Source: Olivibacter sitiensis DSM 17696 | Lineage (GTDB): Bacteria; Bacteroidota; Bacteroidia; Sphingobacteriales; Sphingobacteriaceae | Direction: 5' to 3' | NCBI RefSeq assembly: GCF_000427965.1 | Contig: NZ_ATZA01000028.1 | Location: 1 to 64,000, forward strand | Length of the DNA stretch: 64,000 nucleotides | In this document: positions 51,137-60,847 of the stretch, one piece after another | Numbering within the stretch: position 1 is the first letter of the stretch | Layout of the letters: every line of letters begins with the position of its first letter | The notes under the pieces: model-generated | What the model saw: the letters and a program-made list of their open reading frames with translations, nothing else | Databases searched by the model: none | Told to the model about the DNA's origin: nothing | Made by a program: the position numbers and the translations under genes

Positions 51137-54100
51137 TACAAATTTTTCAATCTCTGCCATTGTACCACAGCCTGATTGTAGCCATTTAGCATATTTAAAT
51201 AATCACTTTTTACCCCTATGGCCTGATTGACCAAGATAACCCATTGCAAATAATCTATATCGCCAGATTGGAATTGCTCATCGGCCGTTTCCATGATGAT
51301 CTGGGCATTATCCAATGCTTCTTGCTCAAAATAGCGCAAGCTTGCCGCATATTTTTGAACCTGTTCCGCAGCATTCGACAGTTCCACCTCCCATTGCAAT
51401 TGGGCATAGGCCGTTTCCCTTTGGCTACGTTGCCATTCCACTTTGGCGGCGGCGGCACGCGCAGACTGGGCCCCGAAAAACAAGGGAATACCTACCCCTA
51501 CGTTGAAAAAATTAAACCGCTTGTTGCGATCATAGTAAACCTCTTGTCCGGCTACTAATTGGGATCCTACTAAGCTTTGGTTGTTGTATCCCAAGGTGAG
51601 TTCTGGCAGCAACTTGGATTTTTCTCCCTGCCATCGCCATCGGGCAGCCTCCTGCTGGTGGCGAGCGATGGCTACAAGGGGTGTTTCATTGCCATAGCTA
51701 TTCGTATCTAACAACGCAGCTGGAAAATCCACCTTCAAACCATTTGCTTGAGGCACGTAAAAAGCACTGTCCTGCAACAGTAGGTTAAATTGCTTGAGCG
51801 CTATTTGGATATCCTTATGGAGCATGTTCTGTTGATTGGTCAGATGTTGCCTTTGCGACTGGGCGGCGGTTTTCTCCAAGATATTGGCTGCTCCCTTTTC
51901 AAAGCGCAGGTTGGACTTGCTTTCGAACAAGCGGTACACGCTATCGGCATAGCGCAAGAGATCGCGTTTGGCCTGCAAGGAAACCAATTCATAGTACAAG
52001 GAGCGGACGTTGAATTTAACTTCCTGTTCGGTCATTTTCGTTCGTGCCTGTGCAACAAGAAAATTTTCTTTCAATGTCTTTTTCTGATGGCTGTATACCG
52101 TGGGGAAGCTAATGGTTTGGCTCAGCCCAAAACGGGTGTCATTCTGTGCACTGTTTATTTTCCCGTACTCGGCATCCACAAGGGTTTTGGCCACATCAAA
52201 AGCACTGCCTTGCATCAGTTCGCTAGACTGCTCACCCAAGCGTGCTCCTTGTATCTGTTGATTATTGGCAAGGGCCAAACGAATGGCTTCGTCCAGATTG
52301 ACAGGCTTTTCTTGCGCAACGGCATGCACTGTACAAAATAGGCCCAACAATAAAACAAGGGGCTTTTTTCCTAATCGAAATCTACTTTTTCCTTCAAAAA
52401 TGAGGTAAAGAGCAGGCAGCACAAACAAGGTGAGGAAGGTGGCCGTAATGAGCCCACCTATAACCACGGTAGCCAGCGGCCGCTGCACCTCCGCTCCTGC
52501 CCCATTGCTCAGGGCCATGGGTAAAAAGCCCAGTGAGGCCACAGCGGCCGTCATCAATACCGGTCTCAGGCGGTTGCGCGTGCCCATCATCACCAACTGT
52601 AAGGTCTCGGTCACCACGCCTTCCTTTTTGATGCGGTTAAACTCGGATATCAACACGATACCATTGAGAACGGCCACCCCAAACAGCGCAATGAAGCCCA
52701 CGCCTGCCGAAATGCTAAAGGGCATGTCGCGCAAAGCCAAGGCAAACACCCCGCCAATGGCCGAAAGCGGTATGGCCGTATAGATCAACAAGCCTTCTTT
52801 CACGGAAGAAAAAGCAAAATAGAGCATCAGGAAAATGAGGAGCAAGGCAACGGGCAATGCAACGCTGAGCCTCGCCTTGGCCTGTTGCAGATTTTCAAAC
52901 GCCCCCCCATAGGTGGTATAATAACCTGCATCGAACTTCATTTGCTTATTCACTTTTTGTTGCAATTCCTCCATAATGGACTGCACGTCACGTCCCCTCA
53001 CATTGAAGCCTACGATGATCCTACGCTTGGCATCCTCCCGCTGAATCTGGTTTGGCCCTTCTATTTCTTCTATGGAAGCCAATTGATATAATGGTATTTG
53101 ATTGCCATTGGGAGTAGATATGAGCAGATTTTGCACATCATTTATGTTTTTTCTCGACTCGCTGCCCACACGCACCACGAGGTCAAAGCGTTTCTCGCCC
53201 TCGTAGATACTCCCTGCAACAGCACCCGCAAAGGCGGCATTTACCGTCGTATTGATATCTACTATATTGAGCCCATATTTGGATATTTCCTCCCGATTAT
53301 AGTCTATCACGATCTGTGGCATGCCTGTCACTTTCTCCACATACCAATCCGACGTTCCTCTCACCGTTTTACTGATGGCTCCCAGCTGCTCGGCATATGC
53401 CGCGAGCTTGTCCAGGTCTTCACCGAATATCTTGCACACCACATCCTGTTTGGCACCTGTCATCAATTCATTGAAACGCATCTGCACGGGGTACTGGAAT
53501 CCGGTGGTCACCCCTGGAAGTATTTCCTGTACATCGGCCGCCATCTTGTCGGCCATTTCCGGGAAAGTCTTGGCGCTTGTCCACTCCTTCTTGTTCTTCA
53601 GCACAATAATCATATCACCTCCTTCAATGGGCATGGGGTCTGTAGGTATTTCCGCACTGCCTATCCTAGAGACGATCTTCTCTACCTCGGGATATTTTTC
53701 CTGCAAGTGTTCCGTGATTTTCTGAAAGGCATCTATCGTGGTACTCAGATTTGTTCCTACCAGCAACCTGGTTTCTACGGCAAAATCACCTTCCTCCAGT
53801 TGCGGGATAAACTCGCCTCCCATTCTCGTAAACAGGAATACCGCTATGGCAAAAAGGCCGAAAGCCAATAGCACTACGGTCTTTCTCATCATTAGGGCTC
53901 GCGACAAGAGGCCTTGGTATATCCCTTCAATCCTGGTCATGACTCTATCCGATAAGGTAGGCTTATGCGACACTTTCTTACTGATAAACAGGGAGCTGAT
54001 CATGGGCACATAGGTAAGCGACAAGATAAATGCGCCAATGATGGCAAAGGCCACCGTTTGCGCCATGGGCTTAAACATCTTGCCTTCAATGCCCGACAGG

Positions 54101-55497
54101 GAGAGGATGGGCAGGTAAACAATCAGTATGATAATCTGACCGAACACGGCTGCATTCATCATACGTGATGCCGATGAGGATACCTCTTCGTCCATCTCCT
54201 TTTGTGTGAGCAGGTTCACTTCCTTGTATTTCTTCGAAAAATGGAGATGGTGCAATATAGCCTCCACGATGATGACCGCTCCATCCACGATGAGCCCGAA
54301 ATCGAGCGCTCCCAAGCTCATCAGGTTGCCGCTCACCCCAAAGAGATTCATCATGATAATCGCAAAGAGCATGGAAAGTGGGATGACGGATGCCACGATA
54401 AATCCAGCCCTCAGATTGCCCAAAAAAAGCACGAGTACAAAGACCACAATCAATGCACCTTCCAGCAGATTGCTTTCCACCGTACTAATGGCATTGTTCA
54501 CCATCTTGGTACGATCCAGGAAGGGTTCAATCTCCAGTCCTTCTGGCAAGGTTTTCTGTATCTCGGCAATACGGAGCTTCACGTTTTCGATTACTTCGGA
54601 TGAATTGCCCCCTTTCAGCATCATCACGATCCCGCCCGAAACCTCGCCATATCCGGCCATGGTAAGCGCTCCATAACGAATGGCCGACCCTTGTTGTACC
54701 TCGGCCACGTGTTTAATAAGTACAGGTGTACCATTATCGGTATTTTTCACCACGATGCGCTCAATATCGTCCATACTGCCAGCCAGTCCCATACTCCTTA
54801 TATAAAGCACCGTAGGGCCTTTCTCAATATAGGCGCCACCCGTGTTTTGGTTATTGCGGGCCAAGGCCGTAAATATGTCGGCAATAGTGACCCCCAAGGC
54901 CTTGAGCTGCGCCGGGTTGGCAGCTACCTCGTACTGTTTCAGGTCGCCACCAAAGGTAGACACATCCGCCACGCCAGGTGTACTCAGCAATTGCCTACGG
55001 ATAATCCAGTCTTGCGTACTACGCAAGTCGGCCAACGAGTAGCTGTCCTCATAGCCTTTTTTGGGCTTGACGACATATTGGTATATCTCGCCCAAGCCCG
55101 TGGTAACCGGTGCCAACTCGGGGGTGTTGGCATTTTCATTGATATCTATCTGTGAAAGACGCTCTATCACCTGTTGGCGCGCCCAGTACACGTCGGCGTC
55201 GTCGTCAAAAACAATGGATATGAGCGAAAGTCCGAAGCGCGACATGCTCCTGATCTCCTCGAGCCTGGGAATATTGCTCATGACCTGCTCGATGGGAAAG
55301 GTGATGAGCCGCTCTACATCTTCTGCTCCAAGGGCAGGAGCTGTGGTAATAATCTGTACCTGATTGTTGGTAATGTCCGGTACGGCATCTATGGGCAGGC
55401 GGCTCACCTCATAAGCCCCATAGGCTACCCATAGCAACATAAATAAACCGATTATCAGCTTGTTATTCACTGAAAACCGTATGATTTGATTAAGCAT
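51136..55497 (-). CDS. CzcA-type heavy-metal RND pump fused to a TolC-like domain
   Basis: 1453 residues. Positions 1-1035 are a heavy-metal RND pump starting MLNQIIRFSVNNKLIIGLF, with the signature DFGLIVDGAVIIVEA near 400, the type linked to divalent metals (Co/Zn/Cd/Ni) rather than Cu/Ag. After the last membrane helix a second signal-like hydrophobic stretch (LVLLLGLFCTVHAVAQ, about 1045-1060) leads into a TolC-family outer-membrane factor of about 390 residues (LDEAIRLALANNQQIQGA; SLYYELVSLQAKRDLL). Inner-membrane pump and outer-membrane channel are thus one frame. Similar fusions occur in Bacteroidota. The adaptor follows with a one-base overlap; a small secreted protein gene lies upstream. 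Confidence 0.94.
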   Translation of the reverse strand: MLNQIIRFSVNNKLIIGLFMLLWVAYGAYEVSRLPIDAVPDITNNQVQIITTAPALGAEDVERLITFPIEQVMSNIPRLEEIRSMSRFGLSLISIVFDDDADVYWARQQVIERLSQIDINENANTPELAPVTTGLGEIYQYVVKPKKGYEDSYSLADLRSTQDWIIRRQLLSTPGVADVSTFGGDLKQYEVAANPAQLKALGVTIADIFTALARNNQNTGGAYIEKGPTVLYIRSMGLAGSMDDIERIVVKNTDNGTPVLIKHVAEVQQGSAIRYGALTMAGYGEVSGGIVMMLKGGNSSEVIENVKLRIAEIQKTLPEGLEIEPFLDRTKMVNNAISTVESNLLEGALIVVFVLVLFLGNLRAGFIVASVIPLSMLFAIIMMNLFGVSGNLMSLGALDFGLIVDGAVIIVEAILHHLHFSKKYKEVNLLTQKEMDEEVSSSASRMMNAAVFGQIIILIVYLPILSLSGIEGKMFKPMAQTVAFAIIGAFILSLTYVPMISSLFISKKVSHKPTLSDRVMTRIEGIYQGLLSRALMMRKTVVLLAFGLFAIAVFLFTRMGGEFIPQLEEGDFAVETRLLVGTNLSTTIDAFQKITEHLQEKYPEVEKIVSRIGSAEIPTDPMPIEGGDMIIVLKNKKEWTSAKTFPEMADKMAADVQEILPGVTTGFQYPVQMRFNELMTGAKQDVVCKIFGEDLDKLAAYAEQLGAISKTVRGTSDWYVEKVTGMPQIVIDYNREEISKYGLNIVDINTTVNAAFAGAVAGSIYEGEKRFDLVVRVGSESRKNINDVQNLLISTPNGNQIPLYQLASIEEIEGPNQIQREDAKRRIIVGFNVRGRDVQSIMEELQQKVNKQMKFDAGYYTTYGGAFENLQQAKARLSVALPVALLLIFLMLYFAFSSVKEGLLIYTAIPLSAIGGVFALALRDMPFSISAGVGFIALFGVAVLNGIVLISEFNRIKKEGVVTETLQLVMMGTRNRLRPVLMTAAVASLGFLPMALSNGAGAEVQRPLATVVIGGLITATFLTLFVLPALYLIFEGKSRFRLGKKPLVLLLGLFCTVHAVAQEKPVNLDEAIRLALANNQQIQGARLGEQSSELMQGSAFDVAKTLVDAEYGKINSAQNDTRFGLSQTISFPTVYSHQKKTLKENFLVAQARTKMTEQEVKFNVRSLYYELVSLQAKRDLLRYADSVYRLFESKSNLRFEKGAANILEKTAAQSQRQHLTNQQNMLHKDIQIALKQFNLLLQDSAFYVPQANGLKVDFPAALLDTNSYGNETPLVAIARHQQEAARWRWQGEKSKLLPELTLGYNNQSLVGSQLVAGQEVYYDRNKRFNFFNVGVGIPLFFGAQSARAAAAKVEWQRSQRETAYAQLQWEVELSNAAEQVQKYAASLRYFEQEALDNAQIIMETADEQFQSGDIDYLQWVILVNQAIGVKSDYLNMLNGYNQAVVQWQRLKNL

Positions 55498-55605
55498 ATT
55501 GGCCTAGTCTTTTAAGCATCCACGATGGGATAATAAGCAAATACCTCCAGACAGCGATTTCGCTGCAAAGAGAAAAAAAATGAAAATTCGTCTTATTTTG
55601 CCTGC

Positions 55606-55980
55606 TTATGCACAGGGAGGCCTAAAGGTAGAGCCCAAGCTAGGATTGGGACAAAAGTAATTGTAGGACATGGAATAGCTTGCACTGATAGCAAACGCGA
55701 CTTTCCTAACGGAACTAATTCTTGCCCCTGGAACAAATAGGTAGTGGGCGTGTACATCTATCTTTTTAAACGGAAGTTGCATATCCCGGTCATCATCGTC
55801 ATCATCAAGATCATCACCCCAATAATGCATAGATAGGAAGTCGACGAAACCAATTCGATCGTCTTTGCTCTTATGCTCCTTATAATGTTCAAACAATATA
55901 GGCAACTTGAATAGTTGACAGAAAGCGGTATTATCTGCAAATATCAAGATTAATAGGATATATAGCCCATATTTTTTCAC
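55606..55980 (-). CDS. Small secreted protein upstream of the metal pump
   Basis: 124 residues: signal peptide ending near NTAFCQ, then LFKLPILFEHYKEHKSKDD, FVDFLSMHYWGDDLDDDDDDRDMQLPFKK, and a C-terminus with NPSLGSTFRPPCA. I recognise this layout from hypothetical proteins found beside CzcA/CusA pumps in Bacteroidota, but no function is known. The run of Asp and nearby His could bind metal ions in the periplasm. 108 bases separate it from the pump gene, same strand, likely one operon. Confidence 0.75.
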   Translation of the reverse strand: MKKYGLYILLILIFADNTAFCQLFKLPILFEHYKEHKSKDDRIGFVDFLSMHYWGDDLDDDDDDRDMQLPFKKIDVHAHYLFVPGARISSVRKVAFAISASYSMSYNYFCPNPSLGSTFRPPCA

Positions 55981-56136
55981 GAAGGCAAATATAACAAACG
56001 CTTCCGAAAAAATCGTCGTTTAATTTGCTATTTAAGATGCTGAAGCAGGGCAATAAACCTAGATCTCCAATTATCCTCCAAAAAGAAGGTATAGTCGGCC
56101 ATGATAGAGGTATTTTTAAGTCGATTATAGCTTGAT

Positions 56137-57006
56137 TCAATTACCTTTTACCAACAAAAGCATCTTCTTTCCGCCCAATAAAATGATTACCATTACCAAA
56201 CCGGCAGCCAAACCTATTGCAAATTCTTTAATTACCGATGGCATGGATGGAAATAGATGATGCAGGTATTCAATATTATGGACAAAGATACCTCCCGAAA
56301 CCAAAATCAAGGCAATGGTACCGACAACTCCTAAAATTTTGATAATAACGGGCAACGATTTCACCAACAAATGGCCGAGCTTTGACAGCAATCCACTATT
56401 ATTAGCATGCTTAATGAGTCCATACCCCGCATCATCCATTCTGACAATCAGCGCTACAATGCCATAAACGCCAACCGTTGCCAAAAGTGCAACAATTGAA
56501 ACCGTGACTATTTGTATGGTTAAACTTTGGTTTAAAACAGTTCCTAATGCGATAATCACAATCTCCACAGAAAGGATGAAATCGGTTGTTATGGCTGATT
56601 TAATTTTGGCTTTTTCATCATTGCTGTTTTTTTCTTCGCGTTGTTCAACCACTTGATGCCCTTTTTTAGGTCGGTGAAAGAAATATTCGATAATTTTTTC
56701 GACCCCTTCGTAAGCCAAATAAAACCCGCCTAAAACCAGGATCACTTTTATGGCCACTGGAAAAAACACATTCAGCAATAGAGCTATGGGCACAATGATG
56801 AGCTTATTGACTAAAGAGCCTTTTGTAATAGCCCATAGTACAGGTAGTTCTCGTGTCGACAGGAAACCAGTAGCTTTTTCGGCATTTACCGCTAAATCAT
56901 CGCCCAATATGCCGGCAGTTTTCCGTGTCGCTACTTTACTTGTAACAGCGATATCGTCCATCAAAGCGGCTATATCGTCCAAGATTGCAAAAATACCTGA
57001 TGCCAT
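56137..57006 (-). CDS. DUF808 membrane protein (YedI-like)
   Basis: 289-residue inner-membrane protein with the family start MASGIFAILDDIAALMDDIA and conserved KATGFLSTRELPVLWAI near 60, followed by about six hydrophobic helices up to the C-terminus. The family (E. coli YedI) is conserved but uncharacterised. The frame extends upstream to 57108; the ATG at 57006 is the conserved family start. No clear operon partner. Confidence 0.88.
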   Translation of the reverse strand: MASGIFAILDDIAALMDDIAVTSKVATRKTAGILGDDLAVNAEKATGFLSTRELPVLWAITKGSLVNKLIIVPIALLLNVFFPVAIKVILVLGGFYLAYEGVEKIIEYFFHRPKKGHQVVEQREEKNSNDEKAKIKSAITTDFILSVEIVIIALGTVLNQSLTIQIVTVSIVALLATVGVYGIVALIVRMDDAGYGLIKHANNSGLLSKLGHLLVKSLPVIIKILGVVGTIALILVSGGIFVHNIEYLHHLFPSMPSVIKEFAIGLAAGLVMVIILLGGKKMLLLVKGN

Positions 57007-57180
57007 GTTTTTGTCTGTAAATATGTGCAAATATAATTTAAAACGAGTTTCAATTCTTTTCCGATTTCCAGCAAAAAACCACGACATGGAATGGCCCTCT
57101 AGTGTCATTTAAACACGAAACAAGGTCGTTTACATCCATATAATGTAAAAAAACACCTAAACAATTGCAGATCAATAAAA

Positions 57181-57200
57181 AATACCTATTTTTAGGTATT
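57181..57200. promoter_or_regulatory. Perfect dyad before the zinc-ribbon gene
   Basis: AATACCTA, four T, TAGGTATT: a perfect 8-bp inverted repeat 24 bases upstream of the ATG at 57225. It could be an operator or a leader hairpin. Confidence 0.4.
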
Positions 57201-57224
57201 GATTTTCATACTAAAGATAACGAT

Positions 57225-57419
57225 ATGTTACCCTTGAAACTCAACCAAACTAAAGCAAATATCGATTCCGGTAAATCGAGCAAAGTTTGCATCTATTGCA
57301 AACATGACAATTGTTATCGCATTCGGAGAAGTGTATTGATGAAACGATTTTTGCCCTTTGTACGAGTAAAGCATTATCAATGTGCCAAATGTCTGCGCAA
57401 ATTTTACGTGTGGAAATAA
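57225..57419 (+). CDS. Small zinc-ribbon protein, 64 residues
   Basis: ATG at 57225. The mature sequence has two CxxC knuckles, CIYC and CAKC, 35 residues apart, separated by a basic segment (RIRRSVLMKRFLPFVRVKHYQ). This suggests a zinc ribbon with a membrane- or nucleic-acid-contacting basic middle. Similar small proteins occur in Bacteroidota without known function. The frame could start at a TTG at 57165, but that would run through the dyad at 57181-57200. Stop lies 15 bases from the convergent permease gene. Confidence 0.65.
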   Translation: MLPLKLNQTKANIDSGKSSKVCIYCKHDNCYRIRRSVLMKRFLPFVRVKHYQCAKCLRKFYVWK

Positions 57420-57433
57420 GGAATTAAGCTTTG

Positions 57434-58678
57434 CTATTTACTTCTAATCGCCTCAACTGGATCTAGCCTACTTGCCATCACCGCGGGGATAATGCCCGAT
57501 ATCAGGCCTATGGCGGTAGAAACAAGAATAGCTATTAGTACTTCGTTTAGCTTCACCACGATGGCGACACCAGCACCGAGCTGGAGCAAGAGGGCAAAAA
57601 AGTAGATGATGCCCAAACCTACCAGACCACCTATGAGACACAACACCACCGATTCGATCAAAAATTGGGAAAGGATAAAATAGTTTTTGGCCCCTAGCGA
57701 TTTCTGTATACCGATCAGGTTAGTACGTTCCTTGACAGAAACGAACATGATGTTGGCAATCCCAAAGCCGCCCACCAGTACCGAAAAAATACCGATCATC
57801 AGACCGGCGGTATTGACCATTAAGAACATTTGATCCAACTGCTGGGTAATGATAGTGGTCTGATTGAGCGCAAAATCATCTTCTTGGGTGGGACTGAGGC
57901 GATGTGCCGATCTTAAAATCCCCCTTAGCTCACTTTCGACCTCATCCAGTGGATATTTATCGAGCGCTTTGACGATTATGGAGGGGCCATATTCTTCCAC
58001 GTTCACGAGGTTTCTGGCCAGATTGAGCGGAATGATGGCAATATTATCGAGGGATACGTCTATGAGCATTCCCTCTCCCTCTTCCTTCAGTACGCCAATA
58101 ACGGTCAACCTACGTCCAGCGCCGAATATCTTTTTGCCCAAAGCACTGGTATTTGGAAAAAGACCTTGGGCGACCTTGGAACCCAAAATGACGGTAGCCG
58201 TTCCCCTTTCCGACTCAGCATCGGTAAAGTATCGCCCCTCGGCAAATTCCAGCGTACGTATCTTATAGAAATCGTGGGTCGAAGCAGCGATATAGGCATT
58301 CTCCACGGCATTGTTATCGTATTTCAGCACCTTGCCGTCTAGGTATATTTCATAGCATACCCCATCTGTCATATTGGATCGGCGCTTTATCTGCTCAAAA
58401 TCGCGCAGGGAAGGATTGGGTCTGCTTTGGTATTTCCACCAAGGATACTCCCCGCCCCCGCCCCAGGGCTGTTTTTGGATATAGATAGACCTACTGCCCA
58501 ATTTCTCCACACTGGCCTCCAGATTGGCCCGCAAGGTATTGACCGCGGAGAAGATGCCCACGATGGTCATAATACCTATCGTGACGCCAATAAGCGACAA
58601 AAACGTTCTTGTTTTGTTCTCCCGAAGGGCAGACAAGGCAAAGCCGACACTTTCGTACAGTAAACGAATGACCATCAT
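57434..58678 (-). CDS. FtsX/MacB-type ABC permease
   Basis: 414-residue permease. It starts MMVIRLLYESVGFALSALRENKTRTFLSLIGVTIGI, with the first membrane helix near 25-47, a periplasmic domain (MacB-PCD type) to about 275 and three C-terminal helices (about 285-400) in an FtsX domain. Such permeases pair with an ATPase to act on envelope lipoproteins, peptides or macrolides; no ATPase gene is next to it. The frame extends to 58750; the tandem ATG at 58678/58675 is the start. Confidence 0.9.
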   Translation of the reverse strand: MMVIRLLYESVGFALSALRENKTRTFLSLIGVTIGIMTIVGIFSAVNTLRANLEASVEKLGSRSIYIQKQPWGGGGEYPWWKYQSRPNPSLRDFEQIKRRSNMTDGVCYEIYLDGKVLKYDNNAVENAYIAASTHDFYKIRTLEFAEGRYFTDAESERGTATVILGSKVAQGLFPNTSALGKKIFGAGRRLTVIGVLKEEGEGMLIDVSLDNIAIIPLNLARNLVNVEEYGPSIIVKALDKYPLDEVESELRGILRSAHRLSPTQEDDFALNQTTIITQQLDQMFLMVNTAGLMIGIFSVLVGGFGIANIMFVSVKERTNLIGIQKSLGAKNYFILSQFLIESVVLCLIGGLVGLGIIYFFALLLQLGAGVAIVVKLNEVLIAILVSTAIGLISGIIPAVMASRLDPVEAIRSK

Positions 58679-58770
58679 ATTATAGCTAGGACTCCGCAGA
58701 CACGAAAAGGTTACACGGCAAACGGAAAAAACTCCATAGCTTTCTATCACTCAATCACAAAAAAATTTCC

Positions 58771-58778
58771 TAAATTTG
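58771..58778 (+). promoter_or_regulatory. -7 element of queA
   Basis: TAAATTTG fits TAnnTTTG exactly; no good -33 was found. Start near 58784, with a leader of about 115 bases holding a small hairpin AATGCC/GGCATT (58841-58857). Confidence 0.45.
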
Positions 58779-58899
58779 CACGCTTGATTAACAATCGCCC
58801 CACTCTTTTTAAACAATAACGTGTGCGAGGTGTTTTCACTAATGCCAATAGGGCATTTATTACTTATATTAAAGAGAAAATAAATAATTAATTTTTCTA

Positions 58900-59949
58900 A
58901 TGAAGTTATCCCAATTCAAATTCAATCTACCCGAATCACTCATAGCACATGAACCTGCCGATGCACGCGACGAAGCCCGACTAATGGTGCTTCACAAGGA
59001 TAGCGGCAAGATAGAACATAAGATTTTCAAAGACGTATTGAATTATTTCGAGGAAAAGGATGTCATGATCCTGAACAACACCAAGGTATTCCCTGCCCGT
59101 CTTTATGGCAATAAGGAAAAGACCGGTGCTACCATCGAGGTTTTTCTGCTTCGCGAATTGAACAAGGAATTGCGACTTTGGGATGTTTTGGTGGATCCTG
59201 CCCGCAAAATCAGGGTAGGCAATAAGCTTTATTTTGGCGATGACGACCTGCTGGTGGCAGAAGTGGTGGACAATACCACCTCACGTGGAAGAACTATCCG
59301 TTTTCTGTTTGACGGTACCGATGAAGAGTTTAGAAGAAACATAGAGATTCTGGGAGAGACACCGCTGCCAAAATACATCAAGCGAAAACCTACACCAGAA
59401 GATAAGGAACGGTATCAAACCATATTTGCAAAAAACGAAGGAGCAGTAGCTGCCCCTACCGCTGGCCTGCATTTCAGCCGCGAGCTAATGAAGCGCCTTG
59501 AGCTGAAAGGTATTGACTTTGCTGAAGTGACGCTGCATGTTGGCCTGGGTACTTTCCGCCAAGTAGAGGTAGAAGACCTCACCAAGCATAAGATGGATTC
59601 CGAGCAGTTTATCATCAACCAAAAAGATGCAGATATCGTAAACAAGGCCATTACCGAGAAACGCAGGGTATGCGCCGTAGGTACCACATCCATGCGCGCC
59701 ATCGAATCGGCCGTATCGGCCAATAAAACGCTGAAAGCTGCAAATGACTGGACCAGCAAGTTTATCTTTCCTCCGTACGACTTTAGCATTGCCAATTCCA
59801 TGATCACCAATTTCCACACACCAGAGTCTACCCTACTGATGATGATCTGTGCTTTTGGAGGTTATGAGAACGTCATGCACGCCTACGAGGTTGCGGTGAA
59901 AGAGAAATACCGCTTTTACAGCTATGGCGACGCCATGCTGATCATATAG
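58900..59949 (+). CDS. queA: tRNA queuosine synthesis: SAM:tRNA ribosyltransferase-isomerase
   Basis: QueA transfers and isomerises the ribose of S-adenosylmethionine onto preQ1 in tRNA, forming epoxyqueuosine. 349 residues with the family hallmarks [16 protein letters not shown] near 15, [16 protein letters not shown] near 52, APTAGLHFS near 188, [14 protein letters not shown] near 210 and [12 protein letters not shown] near 303. ATG at 58900; single gene with terminator at 59971-60001. No preQ1 riboswitch was recognised in the leader. Confidence 0.96.
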   Translation: MKLSQFKFNLPESLIAHEPADARDEARLMVLHKDSGKIEHKIFKDVLNYFEEKDVMILNNTKVFPARLYGNKEKTGATIEVFLLRELNKELRLWDVLVDPARKIRVGNKLYFGDDDLLVAEVVDNTTSRGRTIRFLFDGTDEEFRRNIEILGETPLPKYIKRKPTPEDKERYQTIFAKNEGAVAAPTAGLHFSRELMKRLELKGIDFAEVTLHVGLGTFRQVEVEDLTKHKMDSEQFIINQKDADIVNKAITEKRRVCAVGTTSMRAIESAVSANKTLKAANDWTSKFIFPPYDFSIANSMITNFHTPESTLLMMICAFGGYENVMHAYEVAVKEKYRFYSYGDAMLII

Positions 59950-59970
59950 ACTCCACATTAAAAAGAATAG

Positions 59971-60001
59971 AAGGATTTGCCAGCTGGCAGATCCTTTTTT
60001 G
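59971..60001 (+). terminator. Terminator of queA
   Basis: AAGGAT-TGCCA-GC-TGGCA-ATCCTT with one T-G pair, then a run of T. Confidence 0.8.
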
Positions 60002-60096
60002 TTTGGTTGCTTTTTTCTAATGAAAAGAGTCGGCATCTACTGACAAACAAATGATCATAAGACATCATCCAGACAACTTTAGTCTTTTTTATTTTT

Positions 60097-60104
60097 TACT
60101 TTTG
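60097..60104 (+). promoter_or_regulatory. -7 element of ispD
   Basis: TACTTTTG fits TAnnTTTG exactly, 20 bases before the ATG. The -33 is not clear. The message would have a very short leader. Confidence 0.45.
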
Positions 60105-60123
60105 GCTTTTTAATTTCAATCCA

Positions 60124-60831
60124 ATGAAAAGATATGCCATCATTGTGGGTGGAGGTTCTGGCAGCAGAATGGGGAACGACATCCCCAAGCAGTTTTTGGA
60201 TCTATGCGGAAAACCTATATTGATGCATACGCTAGAAGCCTTTGCCAAATCCACTTTGCAACCTGAAATTATATTGGTACTCAAAAAAGACAGCCAGGCT
60301 TACTGGCAAGAGCTCGTAGCACACCATCATTTTGATATTGGACATACCCTAGTAGATGGAGGACAAAGCAGGTACCATTCCGTAAAAAATGCCCTAAAAG
60401 CAATACAAGCCAAAGAAAAAGACTTAAAAGAAATCGTTATAGCAATACATGACGGGGTGAGACCATTAGTCAGTAGAGAAATCATCGTAGCTACTTATCA
60501 GAAAGCCGAAGAGGTGGGGGCTGTAGTAACAGCCATGCCGAGCAAGGATTCCATAAGGGAAATAATAGATGAAGAAGGAAGCAATAAAGCGGTAGACCGA
60601 TCCAAATTCTATTTGGTACAAACCCCTCAAGCGTTCTTGGGAGATATCGTTTCGTTGGCATATAACCTGGAATATACCCCCACTTTTACAGATGATGCCT
60701 CAGTGGTTGAAAGCTTTGGGCATCCCATTCATATATTGCATGGAGATGCCCAAAACCTAAAAATAACATTTAAAGAAGATTTGGTTATTGCAGAAGCTAT
60801 CCTAACACTCCGCAATTCCAAAAACACCTAG
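60124..60831 (+). CDS. ispD: 2-C-methyl-D-erythritol 4-phosphate cytidylyltransferase
   Basis: IspD couples CTP to MEP in the non-mevalonate isoprenoid pathway. 235 residues with the nucleotide-binding start YAIIVGGGSGSRMGNDIPKQF near 3, DGVRPLVS near 115 and the C-terminal TDDASVVE near 193 followed by KITFKEDLVIAE. ATG at 60124. The next gene is a tiny membrane protein on the opposite strand. Isoprenoid output also feeds menaquinone side chains. Confidence 0.95.
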   Translation: MKRYAIIVGGGSGSRMGNDIPKQFLDLCGKPILMHTLEAFAKSTLQPEIILVLKKDSQAYWQELVAHHHFDIGHTLVDGGQSRYHSVKNALKAIQAKEKDLKEIVIAIHDGVRPLVSREIIVATYQKAEEVGAVVTAMPSKDSIREIIDEEGSNKAVDRSKFYLVQTPQAFLGDIVSLAYNLEYTPTFTDDASVVESFGHPIHILHGDAQNLKITFKEDLVIAEAILTLRNSKNT

Positions 60832-60847
60832 CAGGTGAACATTCCTG

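Noticed and set aside
53098-53871. 257-codon forward frame opposite the metal pump
   Set aside because: Antisense to the conserved pump; composition rich in His, Tyr and Ile as expected of a shadow frame.
58784-58899. preQ1 riboswitch before queA
   Set aside because: The leader has only a small AATGCC/GGCATT hairpin and lacks the compact preQ1 pseudoknot motif.
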